From: Bacteroidota bacterium
GTDB taxonomy: Bacteria > Bacteroidota > Bacteroidia > Bacteroidales > Paludibacteraceae
Length of the DNA stretch: 64,000 bases
Reading direction: 5' to 3'
NCBI GenBank assembly: GCA_023459355.1
Contig: JAEWUM010000003.1
Span: 1-64,000 of the forward strand
Positions 14,426-23,530 of this stretch are shown in pieces. The first letter of the stretch is position 1. Each line of letters opens with the position of its first letter. A program made the position numbers and the translations under genes. The notes beneath the pieces were generated by a model, which saw only the letters and a program-made list of their open reading frames with translations, was not told the DNA's origin and did no database searches.

Positions 14426-15631
14426 TTAGTTTGAAGCTTCTATTTTTATTTTACGAGATAAGGCTTCTAAAAAATAGTAATCGGCATAATTAAGTGGTAC
14501 ATCAATTTCATTATTATGAGGAATACTCCCTACTGAATGTTTAAGTATAAAATTACCATTTTCATTCAAACCAGCAAGATAATCTGCTGATGAAAGTGAT
14601 ATCATAATCTTATCTGCAGTAGACTTGTATTCACCATCTTTAAAAGTACTTAATTCATAAAGAGCCGATGCTATAATCGCAGCAGCAGAAGCATCTCTTG
14701 GTTCATCAGGTATTTTTGGAGCATTGAAGTCCCAATAAGGGACTAGATCATTGGGCATATTCGGATGTGAAAACAAGAAATCAAATATATTCTCTGCAAG
14801 ATTAAGAAAACGAATGTCTTTTGTCTCGCGGTAACACATTGTAAAACCATACAATGCCCATGCCTGGCCTCTGGCCCATGCTGATTCGTCAGCAAAACCC
14901 TGAGCAGTACTTTTGCCTCTTACATTACCATTCGTTTTATCATAATCAACAACATGATAGCAGCTATAATCTTTTCGGAAGTGATTTATCAACGTATTTT
15001 CAGCATGGTTTATCGCCATTTTATAAAATGAAGAATCGCCCGACAATCGTGTTGCGAGAAAAAGTAATTCAAGATTCATCATATTGTCAATAATAACCGG
15101 ACACATCCATCCCCGATCTTTTTGCCAACCCCTATCTTCATCCCACGACTGGATAACGCCTGGGACAGGACGATAACGTGTTCCCAATGATTTAGCTGAT
15201 TCTATAATAACACGTTTGTATTCTTCATCGTTTGTAATACGATAAGCATTCCCAAAACTACAATTAATAATAAAACCAATGTCGTGGTGCTTTGTCAACG
15301 ATTTAACCGGTTCAAGTTGTGCTGTATAGTTAATACCGTATTCCTTCCACTTTTCATCACCTGTAAGTTCATACATGTACCACATAGTACCCGGAAAGAA
15401 ACCACTGGTCCAGTCCTCACGGGAAACATATACCGTTTTATCATTGTGAACTGTACGTGGGTTCATGAATTTACCCGATGCTTCAATAATTTCAATCTGT
15501 TTACCCAGCTGATTGACGGCAAAGTCCACCATGTCTTTGTCGACGTCTCTTTTCGATTTTAGCGCAAGGCAACCTGTAAAAACACTCACACACACTATTA
15601 ATACTAAACTCTTTTTATTCATAACCTTCAA
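14426..15631 (-). CDS. GH88 unsaturated glucuronyl hydrolase (lipoprotein)
   Basis: The 401-residue protein has a lipoprotein signal (LVCVSVFTGC). Its alpha/alpha-barrel carries the GH88 landmarks REDWTSGFFPGTMWYMYE, HHDIGFIINCSFGNAYR, IIDNMMNLELLFLA, ADESAWARGQAWALYGF and PRDASAAAIIASALYEL; the Asp residues in the third and last motifs are those the family uses to hydrate the unsaturated uronic acid. It removes the delta-4,5 uronate left at the non-reducing end by polysaccharide lyases. It therefore acts downstream of the two PL8 lyases in the same locus. A second Met at codon 4 is an alternative start. Confidence 0.92.
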   Translation of the reverse strand: MKVMNKKSLVLIVCVSVFTGCLALKSKRDVDKDMVDFAVNQLGKQIEIIEASGKFMNPRTVHNDKTVYVSREDWTSGFFPGTMWYMYELTGDEKWKEYGINYTAQLEPVKSLTKHHDIGFIINCSFGNAYRITNDEEYKRVIIESAKSLGTRYRPVPGVIQSWDEDRGWQKDRGWMCPVIIDNMMNLELLFLATRLSGDSSFYKMAINHAENTLINHFRKDYSCYHVVDYDKTNGNVRGKSTAQGFADESAWARGQAWALYGFTMCYRETKDIRFLNLAENIFDFLFSHPNMPNDLVPYWDFNAPKIPDEPRDASAAAIIASALYELSTFKDGEYKSTADKIMISLSSADYLAGLNENGNFILKHSVGSIPHNNEIDVPLNYADYYFLEALSRKIKIEASN

Positions 15632-15713
15632 TTAATTCGAAACAACATTATTCAATAAACATAAAACAACAGAAAAAACTACTTCCTTACTCAATCAGAG
15701 TGTAAGAAAGTAA

Positions 15714-17495
15714 TTACCGGGAAACTTCATTTAACACCTCTTTTCCAGCATTTACGATAGAAATACACTCCTCAGCACTCTTGGCATTCGTCGAAGAAAA
15801 AGTCGATAAGACCCTTGTTAATCGTTTTAACTTTTCACTATCCTCTGTCTTTTTCGAGACAGCTAACTCATTTTGTATTATCCTGATTTTCTCTACATCC
15901 TGAATCCCTTCACGTAATCTTTCAAAACGAATAGAACTTCTTGCTTCAGGATATACAAGGTATGTATCACCCGCGGGCCAGGTACTATAACGGGAGTCCA
16001 GTAATGGATTTTCAACCCAGGAATTATATGCCCAACGAAGAAATCCATCAAATCCGGCAGCCTTAGCATACCAGGCGGCATACACAGCTTCGGCAGGTAA
16101 AGAGAATGTGAACTGATTAGGAAATTTGGTGCCGCAATACGAATAATAAGTTGTGTTCAACCCGTTTTCATTGCGATATTTTAAATCCGCCTCTTCCACG
16201 ACAGCACCATGCTTCACACACAAGTCCTTAATAAAAGGATATTCTTTGTAACTCTTATGATTGTCTGCCAATGAAATCCCCAAATCAGGAGCGATCTTCT
16301 GCACAAGGCTGATTGTGGCTTTCATCATCTCAGGGGATCGCTCATCCATGGCGATATTGGTAATACTTAACCATCCTTTTTTCGCGAGATGTTTCGAAAA
16401 ATCTTTCAGAAAGGGAGTCCATACTTCGGCAAATAGATCTGTTCCCGGTACAGCCTGAATAGTAACTTTTGCTCCTGTTCGCTCATCCCGATAATCCAGT
16501 TCATTATTCCAGGGCACCATAGAATAGCAATTAATCATTTTGTTTATTCCTAATTCCATCATAAAAGATACCCACTTATCAAAAGCAGCATAGTCATAAC
16601 TCCAACCGCCATCCATCTTCTTTGTCCACACTATCATATCGGCGTACCGGTCATAACATTGTCCGTTCCACGGGTCTTTGTTCAGATTGGCCGTTATTAC
16701 TTTCTGACCGGCATCGGCCAACATTTTCATTACCGGATACAGATGTTCATAATGTTCGTTGCTCCAAACAGGCACATTATGCCAACGCGCAACAGCAGTA
16801 GGGTGTTGCCATAAATCAAGGTGATAAGTCCACTGAGCAGGTGGTGGGAGCACCTTATTTTGCACTTCTATTTCCAGATTCAGCTTTTGTTTTGTTTTCC
16901 CTTTTATAAGTACCGACAATGTTCCTCTATAAATACCAGCTTGTGTTTCGGCAGGAATATCTATACTTATCCACACCGGACGAACTGTACGGGAAGGGAT
17001 ATCGAAGCAAGTCAAATTATCCAACATATCTGGAGAAAGGGAAGCAGGGTATTTTTGAGGATTTCTCTCCGCATCACATCCCTTACCAAACGAGTCGGTC
17101 ATAACATAGCGAACGAAGCGGGCCTGTGCAATTCCTGGCGATAATTCTGATGTACCGGATTTAAACGTGGAGAACCGGAAACTAACCTGATCTACCTTTT
17201 CATTTGTCCATAAAACAACCTGAGCTGATAGTCGTTCTCCTTTCCATCCCATTCCTTTCCAGGAAGTTTCTGGCTTTACTACCGGAACTTTCGTTTTAGC
17301 ATACCGCGAATCAATTGTTCCGAAAGAAACCTGTAATCCATTTGGTACTCTCTTCCATTCAACATCATTTACGACTGCCGAATCACTCAATTCCCTGAAT
17401 GTATCACAAGACAACACGTTCCGGCTGCTATTACATGATAGCATAAAAATAAAAATAAAATAAAATAAGAATCTCATACGTATATATTTTTTCAA
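15714..17495 (-). CDS. GH123-like (DUF4091) beta-N-acetylgalactosaminidase candidate, lipoprotein
   Basis: The 593-residue protein has a lipobox (FIFMLSC). Its N-terminal beta-sandwich (about 40-210) includes WKGERLSAQVVLWT, and a catalytic barrel follows (about 215-500; WTYHLDLWQHPTAVARWHNVPVWS). INIAMDERSPEM supplies the adjacent Asp-Glu expected in GH123, and LRWAYNSWVENPLLDSR and EARSSIRFERLREGIQDVEKI are typical of the DUF4091/GH123 C-terminal part. GH123 enzymes release beta-linked GalNAc by substrate-assisted catalysis. This fits a chondroitin-like or glycosphingolipid-like substrate for the locus. Assignment to GH123 rests on motif recognition only. Confidence 0.8.
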   Translation of the reverse strand: MKKYIRMRFLFYFIFIFMLSCNSSRNVLSCDTFRELSDSAVVNDVEWKRVPNGLQVSFGTIDSRYAKTKVPVVKPETSWKGMGWKGERLSAQVVLWTNEKVDQVSFRFSTFKSGTSELSPGIAQARFVRYVMTDSFGKGCDAERNPQKYPASLSPDMLDNLTCFDIPSRTVRPVWISIDIPAETQAGIYRGTLSVLIKGKTKQKLNLEIEVQNKVLPPPAQWTYHLDLWQHPTAVARWHNVPVWSNEHYEHLYPVMKMLADAGQKVITANLNKDPWNGQCYDRYADMIVWTKKMDGGWSYDYAAFDKWVSFMMELGINKMINCYSMVPWNNELDYRDERTGAKVTIQAVPGTDLFAEVWTPFLKDFSKHLAKKGWLSITNIAMDERSPEMMKATISLVQKIAPDLGISLADNHKSYKEYPFIKDLCVKHGAVVEEADLKYRNENGLNTTYYSYCGTKFPNQFTFSLPAEAVYAAWYAKAAGFDGFLRWAYNSWVENPLLDSRYSTWPAGDTYLVYPEARSSIRFERLREGIQDVEKIRIIQNELAVSKKTEDSEKLKRLTRVLSTFSSTNAKSAEECISIVNAGKEVLNEVSR

Positions 17496-17541
17496 ACTGT
17501 CATTATGAATTAAATAATCATGGTTGAAGTGCCAAATACAT

Positions 17542-19623
17542 TTACTGAATTAACACATATTTATATAAGACATAAGCGTTTTTCTTATTTAACTCAACGA
17601 CTAATTCTGCCTTATCGGAAAGACTTACAATCTGATCACTCCCTTCACCCAACACGCGAATTAGCTTCACACTACTCCCCGGCGGTAACATGGTTTTAAT
17701 TTTCACTTTATTCTGTGCATTATTTTCCCTGAAAAACAACAAATAACCTTTATTCTGCTGTATACTTTGGAACCCTGTCCAGGAACTGCCGGAGGGTTCT
17801 TCACCCAAAGGCTGTATAAGTCCACTGTGAATATCCGCCTGATACTTTCTGTATGTTTTTATTACAGATGAAATACACATCGCCTCTTCAGGCAAGTTCG
17901 AAGTTTCGAACCAGGCAAGCGGTTGTCCCATCATCGTGATGGCAAAAAGGTAATCAAAATCATAATTTACGGGAGCAAATTTATCATCTTCGTACAGGGC
18001 GATATTTCTCCATTTATTAAGAAATTCTATCTGAAGGTTTTGTACCGGAATATACTTCGACAACATCCATAAGTTTCGTAATGTCCAAAACGGATAATAA
18101 TTACGCCAATCGGTATACCGGTTTTCCAAAAAGATATTTCCGAAATTTACTTGATATAAATATCCAAACCTTTTTCCTGCCGTTGCATCCAGATTAAATA
18201 CGACCTTTCCACCTGTCTGATTTTTAATTTCATTCAGAAAATTAATCATGTTTATTTCGGCTAATTTTGAAGACAACAGCACACCATCAATCTTAAAATA
18301 CCGAATACCATATTTATTATACAAATTAATCACAATCTTTGCATCGGTTTTCCACGAGGCATAATCATTCAACTTTGTCGGATTAAACCATAAGCCCAAT
18401 TGTATCCCTTTCTCTTTCGCTGAACGGATAATCTTTGTAAACCCATTTGGGAAGCGGTCTTTATGAGGCTCCCAGTCTTCCGGATTCCAATGGTCCCATT
18501 TTTTATTGTCTGATTTAACAACGCTGCCATGCGACAGCCCCTGCTGCCAACCATCATCAATCTGTAGGTGCGTAATGCCCAGCTCTTTTGCTTTTTCCAG
18601 TTCTCTGAGAATAAATTGTTCGGTTACTTTTCCGTCCTGACTTCGGTCTCCCCAGGTATTCGCCATGATAAGTTCATCTCGTTCAGGAACATATCTTTTG
18701 CGCTTTTGTTGATATTCGATTACAGCCTGATAGCTATTGAACTCGCCACAGGAAGTAACACCAACGACTGAACTATATCCATAAATCCATTGATCTGGAG
18801 TAATTAATTCATTGTTGAGTCCGGTCCCGATCATTCGCACATAACCATCTTCAGCGACATAATCTCCTCCCGGATAATTCAATTGAGCCATGGGAGACGG
18901 AGCTTCCTTTATCATAAAAACACCCTGATTCTGCTCCAGATTGTTTGCAAAAAGAATATTTCCACTGTACAGTCTGTTCTTGTACGACAAATGGTCTGAT
19001 TCTGTAACCAGATCATTAAAGTGGTCGGTATTATCCATCAAAGCTATGATTTTCAACTTCCAGTGCTTTCCTTCAAACTTCAAATTCTCCATTGAAACTA
19101 TGTTGTTCACATCAACAGCCTGAATTAAATCTTCAGTTGTCATTCTCCCGGAATTTTCAATCATTTTTTCATCCCAATTCCAGTGTGTGTTTACCACCCC
19201 TCTGAAAGCATAATCACTGGCAATAGCCGGACAATCAGGATAAAGTCGTAACACTCTTTTTATTTCCAGTTTAGCAAGGGAATAAATAATTTCAACACAT
19301 TGATGATACGGTTCAATCAGAGACTGCTGAACTTCGTAGATATTATATTGTGTTTTTGTAGCTTGCTTTACTATTCCGGGAATTACAAGATCAGGTTGAT
19401 TATTATTAACGATCCATTTATATCCTGTTTGTTTGTTTTCAATGGATTGAGTGATGAGATGTCCACCGTTCCATTCGTAGATTCGTTTTATTCTTGAGTT
19501 TTCAAGCACTAAAATATCATTTTTCAGTTGAATCTCACATTTTTCATTTTGTGCCTGTAACAAAGAAACAAAACTGAATATTATGGTACTCAGGAGTATT
19601 ATTTTTCTTATAATTTGCTTCAT
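17542..19623 (-). CDS. GH36-family alpha-galactosidase-like enzyme
   Basis: The 693-residue protein has a signal peptide (ILLSTIIFSFVSLLQAQ). An N-terminal beta-supersandwich (about 25-310) is followed by a GH36/GH31-clan barrel: ELIMANTWGDRS, LQIDDGWQ, HKDRFPNGFTKIIRSAKEKGIQLGLWFNP, YFKIDGV (catalytic nucleophile Asp) and ENRYTDWRNYYPFW (acid/base Asp region). A small C-terminal beta domain closes it. GH36 members hydrolyse alpha-galactosides and alpha-N-acetylgalactosaminides. In a locus with GH109 and GH123 members an alpha-GalNAc activity is attractive, but this is inferred from context. It follows the BNR protein by 26 bases. Confidence 0.85.
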   Translation of the reverse strand: MKQIIRKIILLSTIIFSFVSLLQAQNEKCEIQLKNDILVLENSRIKRIYEWNGGHLITQSIENKQTGYKWIVNNNQPDLVIPGIVKQATKTQYNIYEVQQSLIEPYHQCVEIIYSLAKLEIKRVLRLYPDCPAIASDYAFRGVVNTHWNWDEKMIENSGRMTTEDLIQAVDVNNIVSMENLKFEGKHWKLKIIALMDNTDHFNDLVTESDHLSYKNRLYSGNILFANNLEQNQGVFMIKEAPSPMAQLNYPGGDYVAEDGYVRMIGTGLNNELITPDQWIYGYSSVVGVTSCGEFNSYQAVIEYQQKRKRYVPERDELIMANTWGDRSQDGKVTEQFILRELEKAKELGITHLQIDDGWQQGLSHGSVVKSDNKKWDHWNPEDWEPHKDRFPNGFTKIIRSAKEKGIQLGLWFNPTKLNDYASWKTDAKIVINLYNKYGIRYFKIDGVLLSSKLAEINMINFLNEIKNQTGGKVVFNLDATAGKRFGYLYQVNFGNIFLENRYTDWRNYYPFWTLRNLWMLSKYIPVQNLQIEFLNKWRNIALYEDDKFAPVNYDFDYLFAITMMGQPLAWFETSNLPEEAMCISSVIKTYRKYQADIHSGLIQPLGEEPSGSSWTGFQSIQQNKGYLLFFRENNAQNKVKIKTMLPPGSSVKLIRVLGEGSDQIVSLSDKAELVVELNKKNAYVLYKYVLIQ

Positions 19624-19649
19624 ATTGATTTGATTTTAATTAGAAACAA

Positions 19650-21956
19650 TCATTTTCTTTTATAATCAAAACAGATTACTCCATTTCCTGCCGTTGCCGT
19701 ATAGATACGTTGTAAATCAGCATCAACTTCTACAGCAATAAACCTGGCACACCCCAATGAAAAATCATAAATATCAGTCCATATACCCCCATTATCCTCA
19801 CTTATCCATAAGGTCGTTTTACTTTCTCCTAAAGGATGGTTTGAACAAGCCAGCGCCATCAAAGTTTTTCCTTCTTTATTCTTATGAATGGATAATGAAG
19901 AGGCATTTGCAGGATACAGCGGAGATACCTGCTTCCAACTGTCACCAAAATCATCACTCTTCCATAATCCAGCATTCCAGAAACCTGCATATACCACACC
20001 TTCTTCATAAGGATGTGCATAAACAAACTGCAATACTTTGTTCTTATCTTTATCAAAAGGCAGTTTATTCCCGACATTCGTCCAACTTTTACCATAGTCG
20101 GTTGTTCTGAAAATACCGCTGGTCCATTCACCAACATACATTACATTGACTTTAAAATGGTCGAGGGTAAGTAACTGACCTGTACCGCTGCCGTTTTTAT
20201 GCTGAAAATTAACGATGGGTGTAAGATCTCTTTCTATCTTATATACATCCGCGGGTACCGAGGCAAGATGAGCAAATGGCGAAGTTCCAAAAGAAGACCA
20301 TGTATCTCCGTAATCATTAGAAATGTAGATACCCGGAGTGTTTTCTGAGTTTTTATCCCCTTCAACAAAAGCATAAAATCGTCCTTTATTAAACGGATCT
20401 TCCTTTATATCCTGAATATAGTTTGTACCCTTTAATGTCCATACAACCCTGGCAGTTTTACCTGCATCATCACTTTTATACAAACTGATTGAACGACCTT
20501 TTGTCTGTGACACAAAAAGAAGTAAATCAGGATTATGTGCAGAGAAACGAACTAATCTAGCTGGAGGCCATATATCCATAGGGAGAGAATGAAAAGTTGC
20601 TCCTCCGTTTGTTGATAGTGCAGGCGCATGATCGCACACACCTGCAACTATGACACCCGGTTTTGAAGGATGTTTACTCAGATTCTCCATACAAAGGATT
20701 CCTATTCCTTCGAAATAATTTCCATTGTATGTTTTACCCATATCTTCCGTAATGGTTACTCCCCACCAGTTTGAGACATACAGTTTATCCGGCTGTTTAT
20801 AATCTTGCAGAATATGTGAAATACGAGCTCCGATTCGTTTGGTATTCAAGCCATGCCATGCAGGGAAACAACACAAATTTTCAGGTTTGGGATCCGGAGA
20901 AATTAATTTCCATGTCGCTCCTTTGTCATCAGAGCGAAAAATCGGAATATCAGCGACTTCAGTACCAGCTTCTGCCGTGAACAACACATTGGCATCTGAA
21001 CTGCCCTGTACAATGGTGCGATAACCTGCATCCGACCGTAAACCTTTGATTGCATCGAAAGTCTTTCCGCTATCTGTACTACGATAAATTCCGGGGTTTG
21101 ATACATATATAATAGTTTTACCTGCATCCAAAACCACCATCTCGAATATAGCAATATGCTCTTTTTCGAATACTACCTCCCAGGTTTTTCCACCATTCGA
21201 CGACCTGTAAATTCGTCCTTTATCTTTACCTCTGGAAAAGTCCTGCACTCTTTTCAAAAGACTTTCGATTACTTTCGGATCTGATGAATTTGAAGAAACA
21301 TAGCTGTCGGCAACAGTACCCACGTAAATCCGGTTATCGTGATACGTCACACAAGCAATACGTTCACCTTTCAAACCTGCATACTTCCAGTTGACTCCAC
21401 TATCGTAACTAATCCAGAGTCCTTGAGAAAAACTTCCGGCCACCACTTCACCTTTATTATTTGCATTAAAAGCAATTAACTCTCCATAGACACGTGTAGG
21501 TCCGTTCCCGTAATAATCCAAACCTTCTTTGACTAACTTCCAGTTTTCCCCACCATCTTCCGAACGGTGAATACGTCCTGTAAATTTAAAACTACGTACA
21601 TCCCCCGAAGCGCGTAACAATATTTGACTATTATTCGGGTTGATTGCCAATGAGTGACAATAATGATCGCTCATTGTATCTAAACCACTATTAATGACTC
21701 TCCAGCTTTTCCCACCATTTATACTTTTAAAAACACCTGCGACATCACTACGTGCATACAGCAAGTCGCTGCTGTGGGGATCTTGAACTATTCCGGTGAT
21801 ATAACCTCCTCCTCCCATATCAGACTGAAAAACTGACAACAAATAATTCCCTTTACTATAAGAACTTAAAGGTACTGACAATGGTTGAGCAAGACCTATA
21901 AATGGCAAACACAACGCTATAACTAACACATCAGGAACAATCCATTTAAACCTCAT
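19650..21956 (-). CDS. Secreted two-propeller BNR-repeat protein (GH74/sortilin-like)
   Basis: About 768 residues from the preferred start at 21956 (MRFKWIVPDVLVIALCLPFIGLAQ is a good signal peptide). A frame extension upstream to 22019 would add 21 residues overlapping a hairpin. The body contains at least eight Asp-box motifs of type S-x-D-x-G-x-T-W (SINGGKSW, SEDGGENW, SYDSGVNW, SSNGGKTW, STDSGKTF, SDDKGATW, SNDYGDTW, TTDYGKSW, SDDFGDSW, SEDNGGIW), laid out as two seven-bladed propellers as in GH74 endoglucanases. Similar non-catalytic proteins also exist. It may cleave or bind the target glycan; catalytic Asp residues cannot be assigned with confidence. Confidence 0.75.
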   Translation of the reverse strand: MRFKWIVPDVLVIALCLPFIGLAQPLSVPLSSYSKGNYLLSVFQSDMGGGGYITGIVQDPHSSDLLYARSDVAGVFKSINGGKSWRVINSGLDTMSDHYCHSLAINPNNSQILLRASGDVRSFKFTGRIHRSEDGGENWKLVKEGLDYYGNGPTRVYGELIAFNANNKGEVVAGSFSQGLWISYDSGVNWKYAGLKGERIACVTYHDNRIYVGTVADSYVSSNSSDPKVIESLLKRVQDFSRGKDKGRIYRSSNGGKTWEVVFEKEHIAIFEMVVLDAGKTIIYVSNPGIYRSTDSGKTFDAIKGLRSDAGYRTIVQGSSDANVLFTAEAGTEVADIPIFRSDDKGATWKLISPDPKPENLCCFPAWHGLNTKRIGARISHILQDYKQPDKLYVSNWWGVTITEDMGKTYNGNYFEGIGILCMENLSKHPSKPGVIVAGVCDHAPALSTNGGATFHSLPMDIWPPARLVRFSAHNPDLLLFVSQTKGRSISLYKSDDAGKTARVVWTLKGTNYIQDIKEDPFNKGRFYAFVEGDKNSENTPGIYISNDYGDTWSSFGTSPFAHLASVPADVYKIERDLTPIVNFQHKNGSGTGQLLTLDHFKVNVMYVGEWTSGIFRTTDYGKSWTNVGNKLPFDKDKNKVLQFVYAHPYEEGVVYAGFWNAGLWKSDDFGDSWKQVSPLYPANASSLSIHKNKEGKTLMALACSNHPLGESKTTLWISEDNGGIWTDIYDFSLGCARFIAVEVDADLQRIYTATAGNGVICFDYKRK

Positions 21957-21976
21957 TATGATCAAAATTCTCTTTA

Positions 21977-22021
21977 AATTGCCTGTTAGGGTGTCAAGTT
22001 CAGACATCTTAACAGGCAATT
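21977..22021 (-). other. Intercistronic hairpin
   Basis: AATTGCCTGTTA (21977-21988) and TAACAGGCAATT (22010-22021) form a perfect 12-bp stem with a 21-base loop between two minus-strand genes of the locus. There is no T-run, so an mRNA-stability or processing hairpin is more likely than a strong terminator. Confidence 0.55.
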
Positions 22022-22069
22022 ATTTTACTTAACTAAACAACCGCATATTAGAAACTATCTCAAACTTCT

Positions 22070-23392
22070 TTATTTCAACATTTTTAAAGCATTACCAGAT
22101 TTCTTATCACGAACAATATAGACCCCCGGTTTCAAATGCTGAACACGAATGGCAGATGCGCTTGATCGAATCTGCAACTGACCTGAAGCGTTAAAAACTT
22201 CTAAATCCAAATTATCTGAATTAATAATATCCTCTTGATTATAGGAGATAAACTTATTGTTATAATCCTGCTCCGACACATCTGTAGTACTCAACAACCC
22301 AACATTGGTTGCTGTAATAAAGTAGAAATCCACACCATCGTTTCCGGCGCTCCAATCAATCGGCATAATTTTAAGTGTTGTTGAATCTCCCTGGTACATA
22401 TAAGAATGAACCGTAGCATAACTTTGCAAGGAATGTATCGCAAGTGTATCAATGAACGTGTTTTCGGTATCAGTAACTATCACTTTCCCCATGGGAGTGC
22501 TATTATAAGACCTCATCCCTACCTCAATAAAACTATTCCCCTTTACAGGAAATTTAAAATAACGGGTATTCGATGTAATTGCAACACCACCTGATACTTC
22601 AAGCGTGTTTGTATAAGTTGTTCCCTTGTAGGGAACTGATGCTACTTTGTTGTCCGGCGCTTTGTAGGTCCATCCATAGGAACCATTTCCAACAATTGAC
22701 AGATAATCTTCTGTTTTATAAGTCTCTTTGTTATTGAAAACGGAACTTGCATTTAGAGAAGAGAATTCAGGGTCACTGAAATTCCATGTTGTTTTTTGAC
22801 CTTGTATTGGTGCTACATTTGTTGCCGAAATAGCATAAAAGTTTATTCCTTGATTGCCTGTAGTCCAGGTTTCAGCATAAACATACAAGCGGGTAGGTCC
22901 ACCTACATATTGATAGGTATATTTACCGGGAGTCCCCTGCGATAAGGTGCCAAGGGTCTCAACAAAAGTTTCGGCTCTGTTGGTAATGGTCAATTTCCCT
23001 GCCGGCGTACTGTTGTAACTCCTGGCAATAATTTCAATCTCACTATCTCCTGCCACATCGAAAGCCAGATAACGGTTTCTGTAGGGCAAAGAAGTGTGTC
23101 CAGGGGCAGTCTGTGTTCCTCCCACCGTTGTAAGGCTTGACGTGTAGGTGATGCCATCAAATTCAGGTTGAGCGACAGCATCATCTACCATGATTGCCCA
23201 ACCATACTGTCCATCTCCTTGGATAGTTAATCCATCATTAGTAACATACGTTCTCTTAGCATGAAAATCAGTGCCTGTTGGGGCCTTCAGAGAGGTAAAT
23301 TCTGCATCACTAAAATTCCAAACCGTTTTTGTTGCCAGCATGCTTGTCGATAAGATAAGCAAACTCAGCATAAAGCATAAAGTTTTGTTCAT
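22070..23392 (-). CDS. Type IX-secreted protein with two tandem ~170-residue repeats (copy 1)
   Basis: The 440-residue protein has a signal peptide (LCFMLSLLILSTSMLA). Two homologous repeats follow (about 22-195 and 203-370), each opening with K-T-V/T-W-NFSD-x-EF-x-SL and containing YGW, ARSYNSTP-x-GK or MRSYNSTPMGK and closing in FY-x-I-x-ATNV. The end (FNASGQLQIRSS, HLKPGVYIVRDKKSGNALKMLK) is a Por secretion sorting domain. No catalytic family is recognised; the all-beta pattern suggests carbohydrate binding (inference). It follows a PL8 lyase gene, as does its paralogue at 27477, so lyase and repeat protein probably act together outside the cell. Confidence 0.8.
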   Translation of the reverse strand: MNKTLCFMLSLLILSTSMLATKTVWNFSDAEFTSLKAPTGTDFHAKRTYVTNDGLTIQGDGQYGWAIMVDDAVAQPEFDGITYTSSLTTVGGTQTAPGHTSLPYRNRYLAFDVAGDSEIEIIARSYNSTPAGKLTITNRAETFVETLGTLSQGTPGKYTYQYVGGPTRLYVYAETWTTGNQGINFYAISATNVAPIQGQKTTWNFSDPEFSSLNASSVFNNKETYKTEDYLSIVGNGSYGWTYKAPDNKVASVPYKGTTYTNTLEVSGGVAITSNTRYFKFPVKGNSFIEVGMRSYNSTPMGKVIVTDTENTFIDTLAIHSLQSYATVHSYMYQGDSTTLKIMPIDWSAGNDGVDFYFITATNVGLLSTTDVSEQDYNNKFISYNQEDIINSDNLDLEVFNASGQLQIRSSASAIRVQHLKPGVYIVRDKKSGNALKMLK

Positions 23393-23530
23393 AACATTAA
23401 TAATTTAACTGGACTTCTACATATTAAATTTAAGTTATCATTTTCAAAAATTACAGGGAAGTATTGAAGTCCTGTAACACCTCCGTACAATCTTTAAAAA
23501 TTTCTTACCAGTCATAAAATTAAACCTGAG

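Noticed and set aside
19650..22019. Sialidase function for the BNR protein
   Set aside because: Asp boxes are present, but the FRIP motif and the arginine triad region of sialidases are not seen; the two-propeller layout fits GH74-like proteins better.
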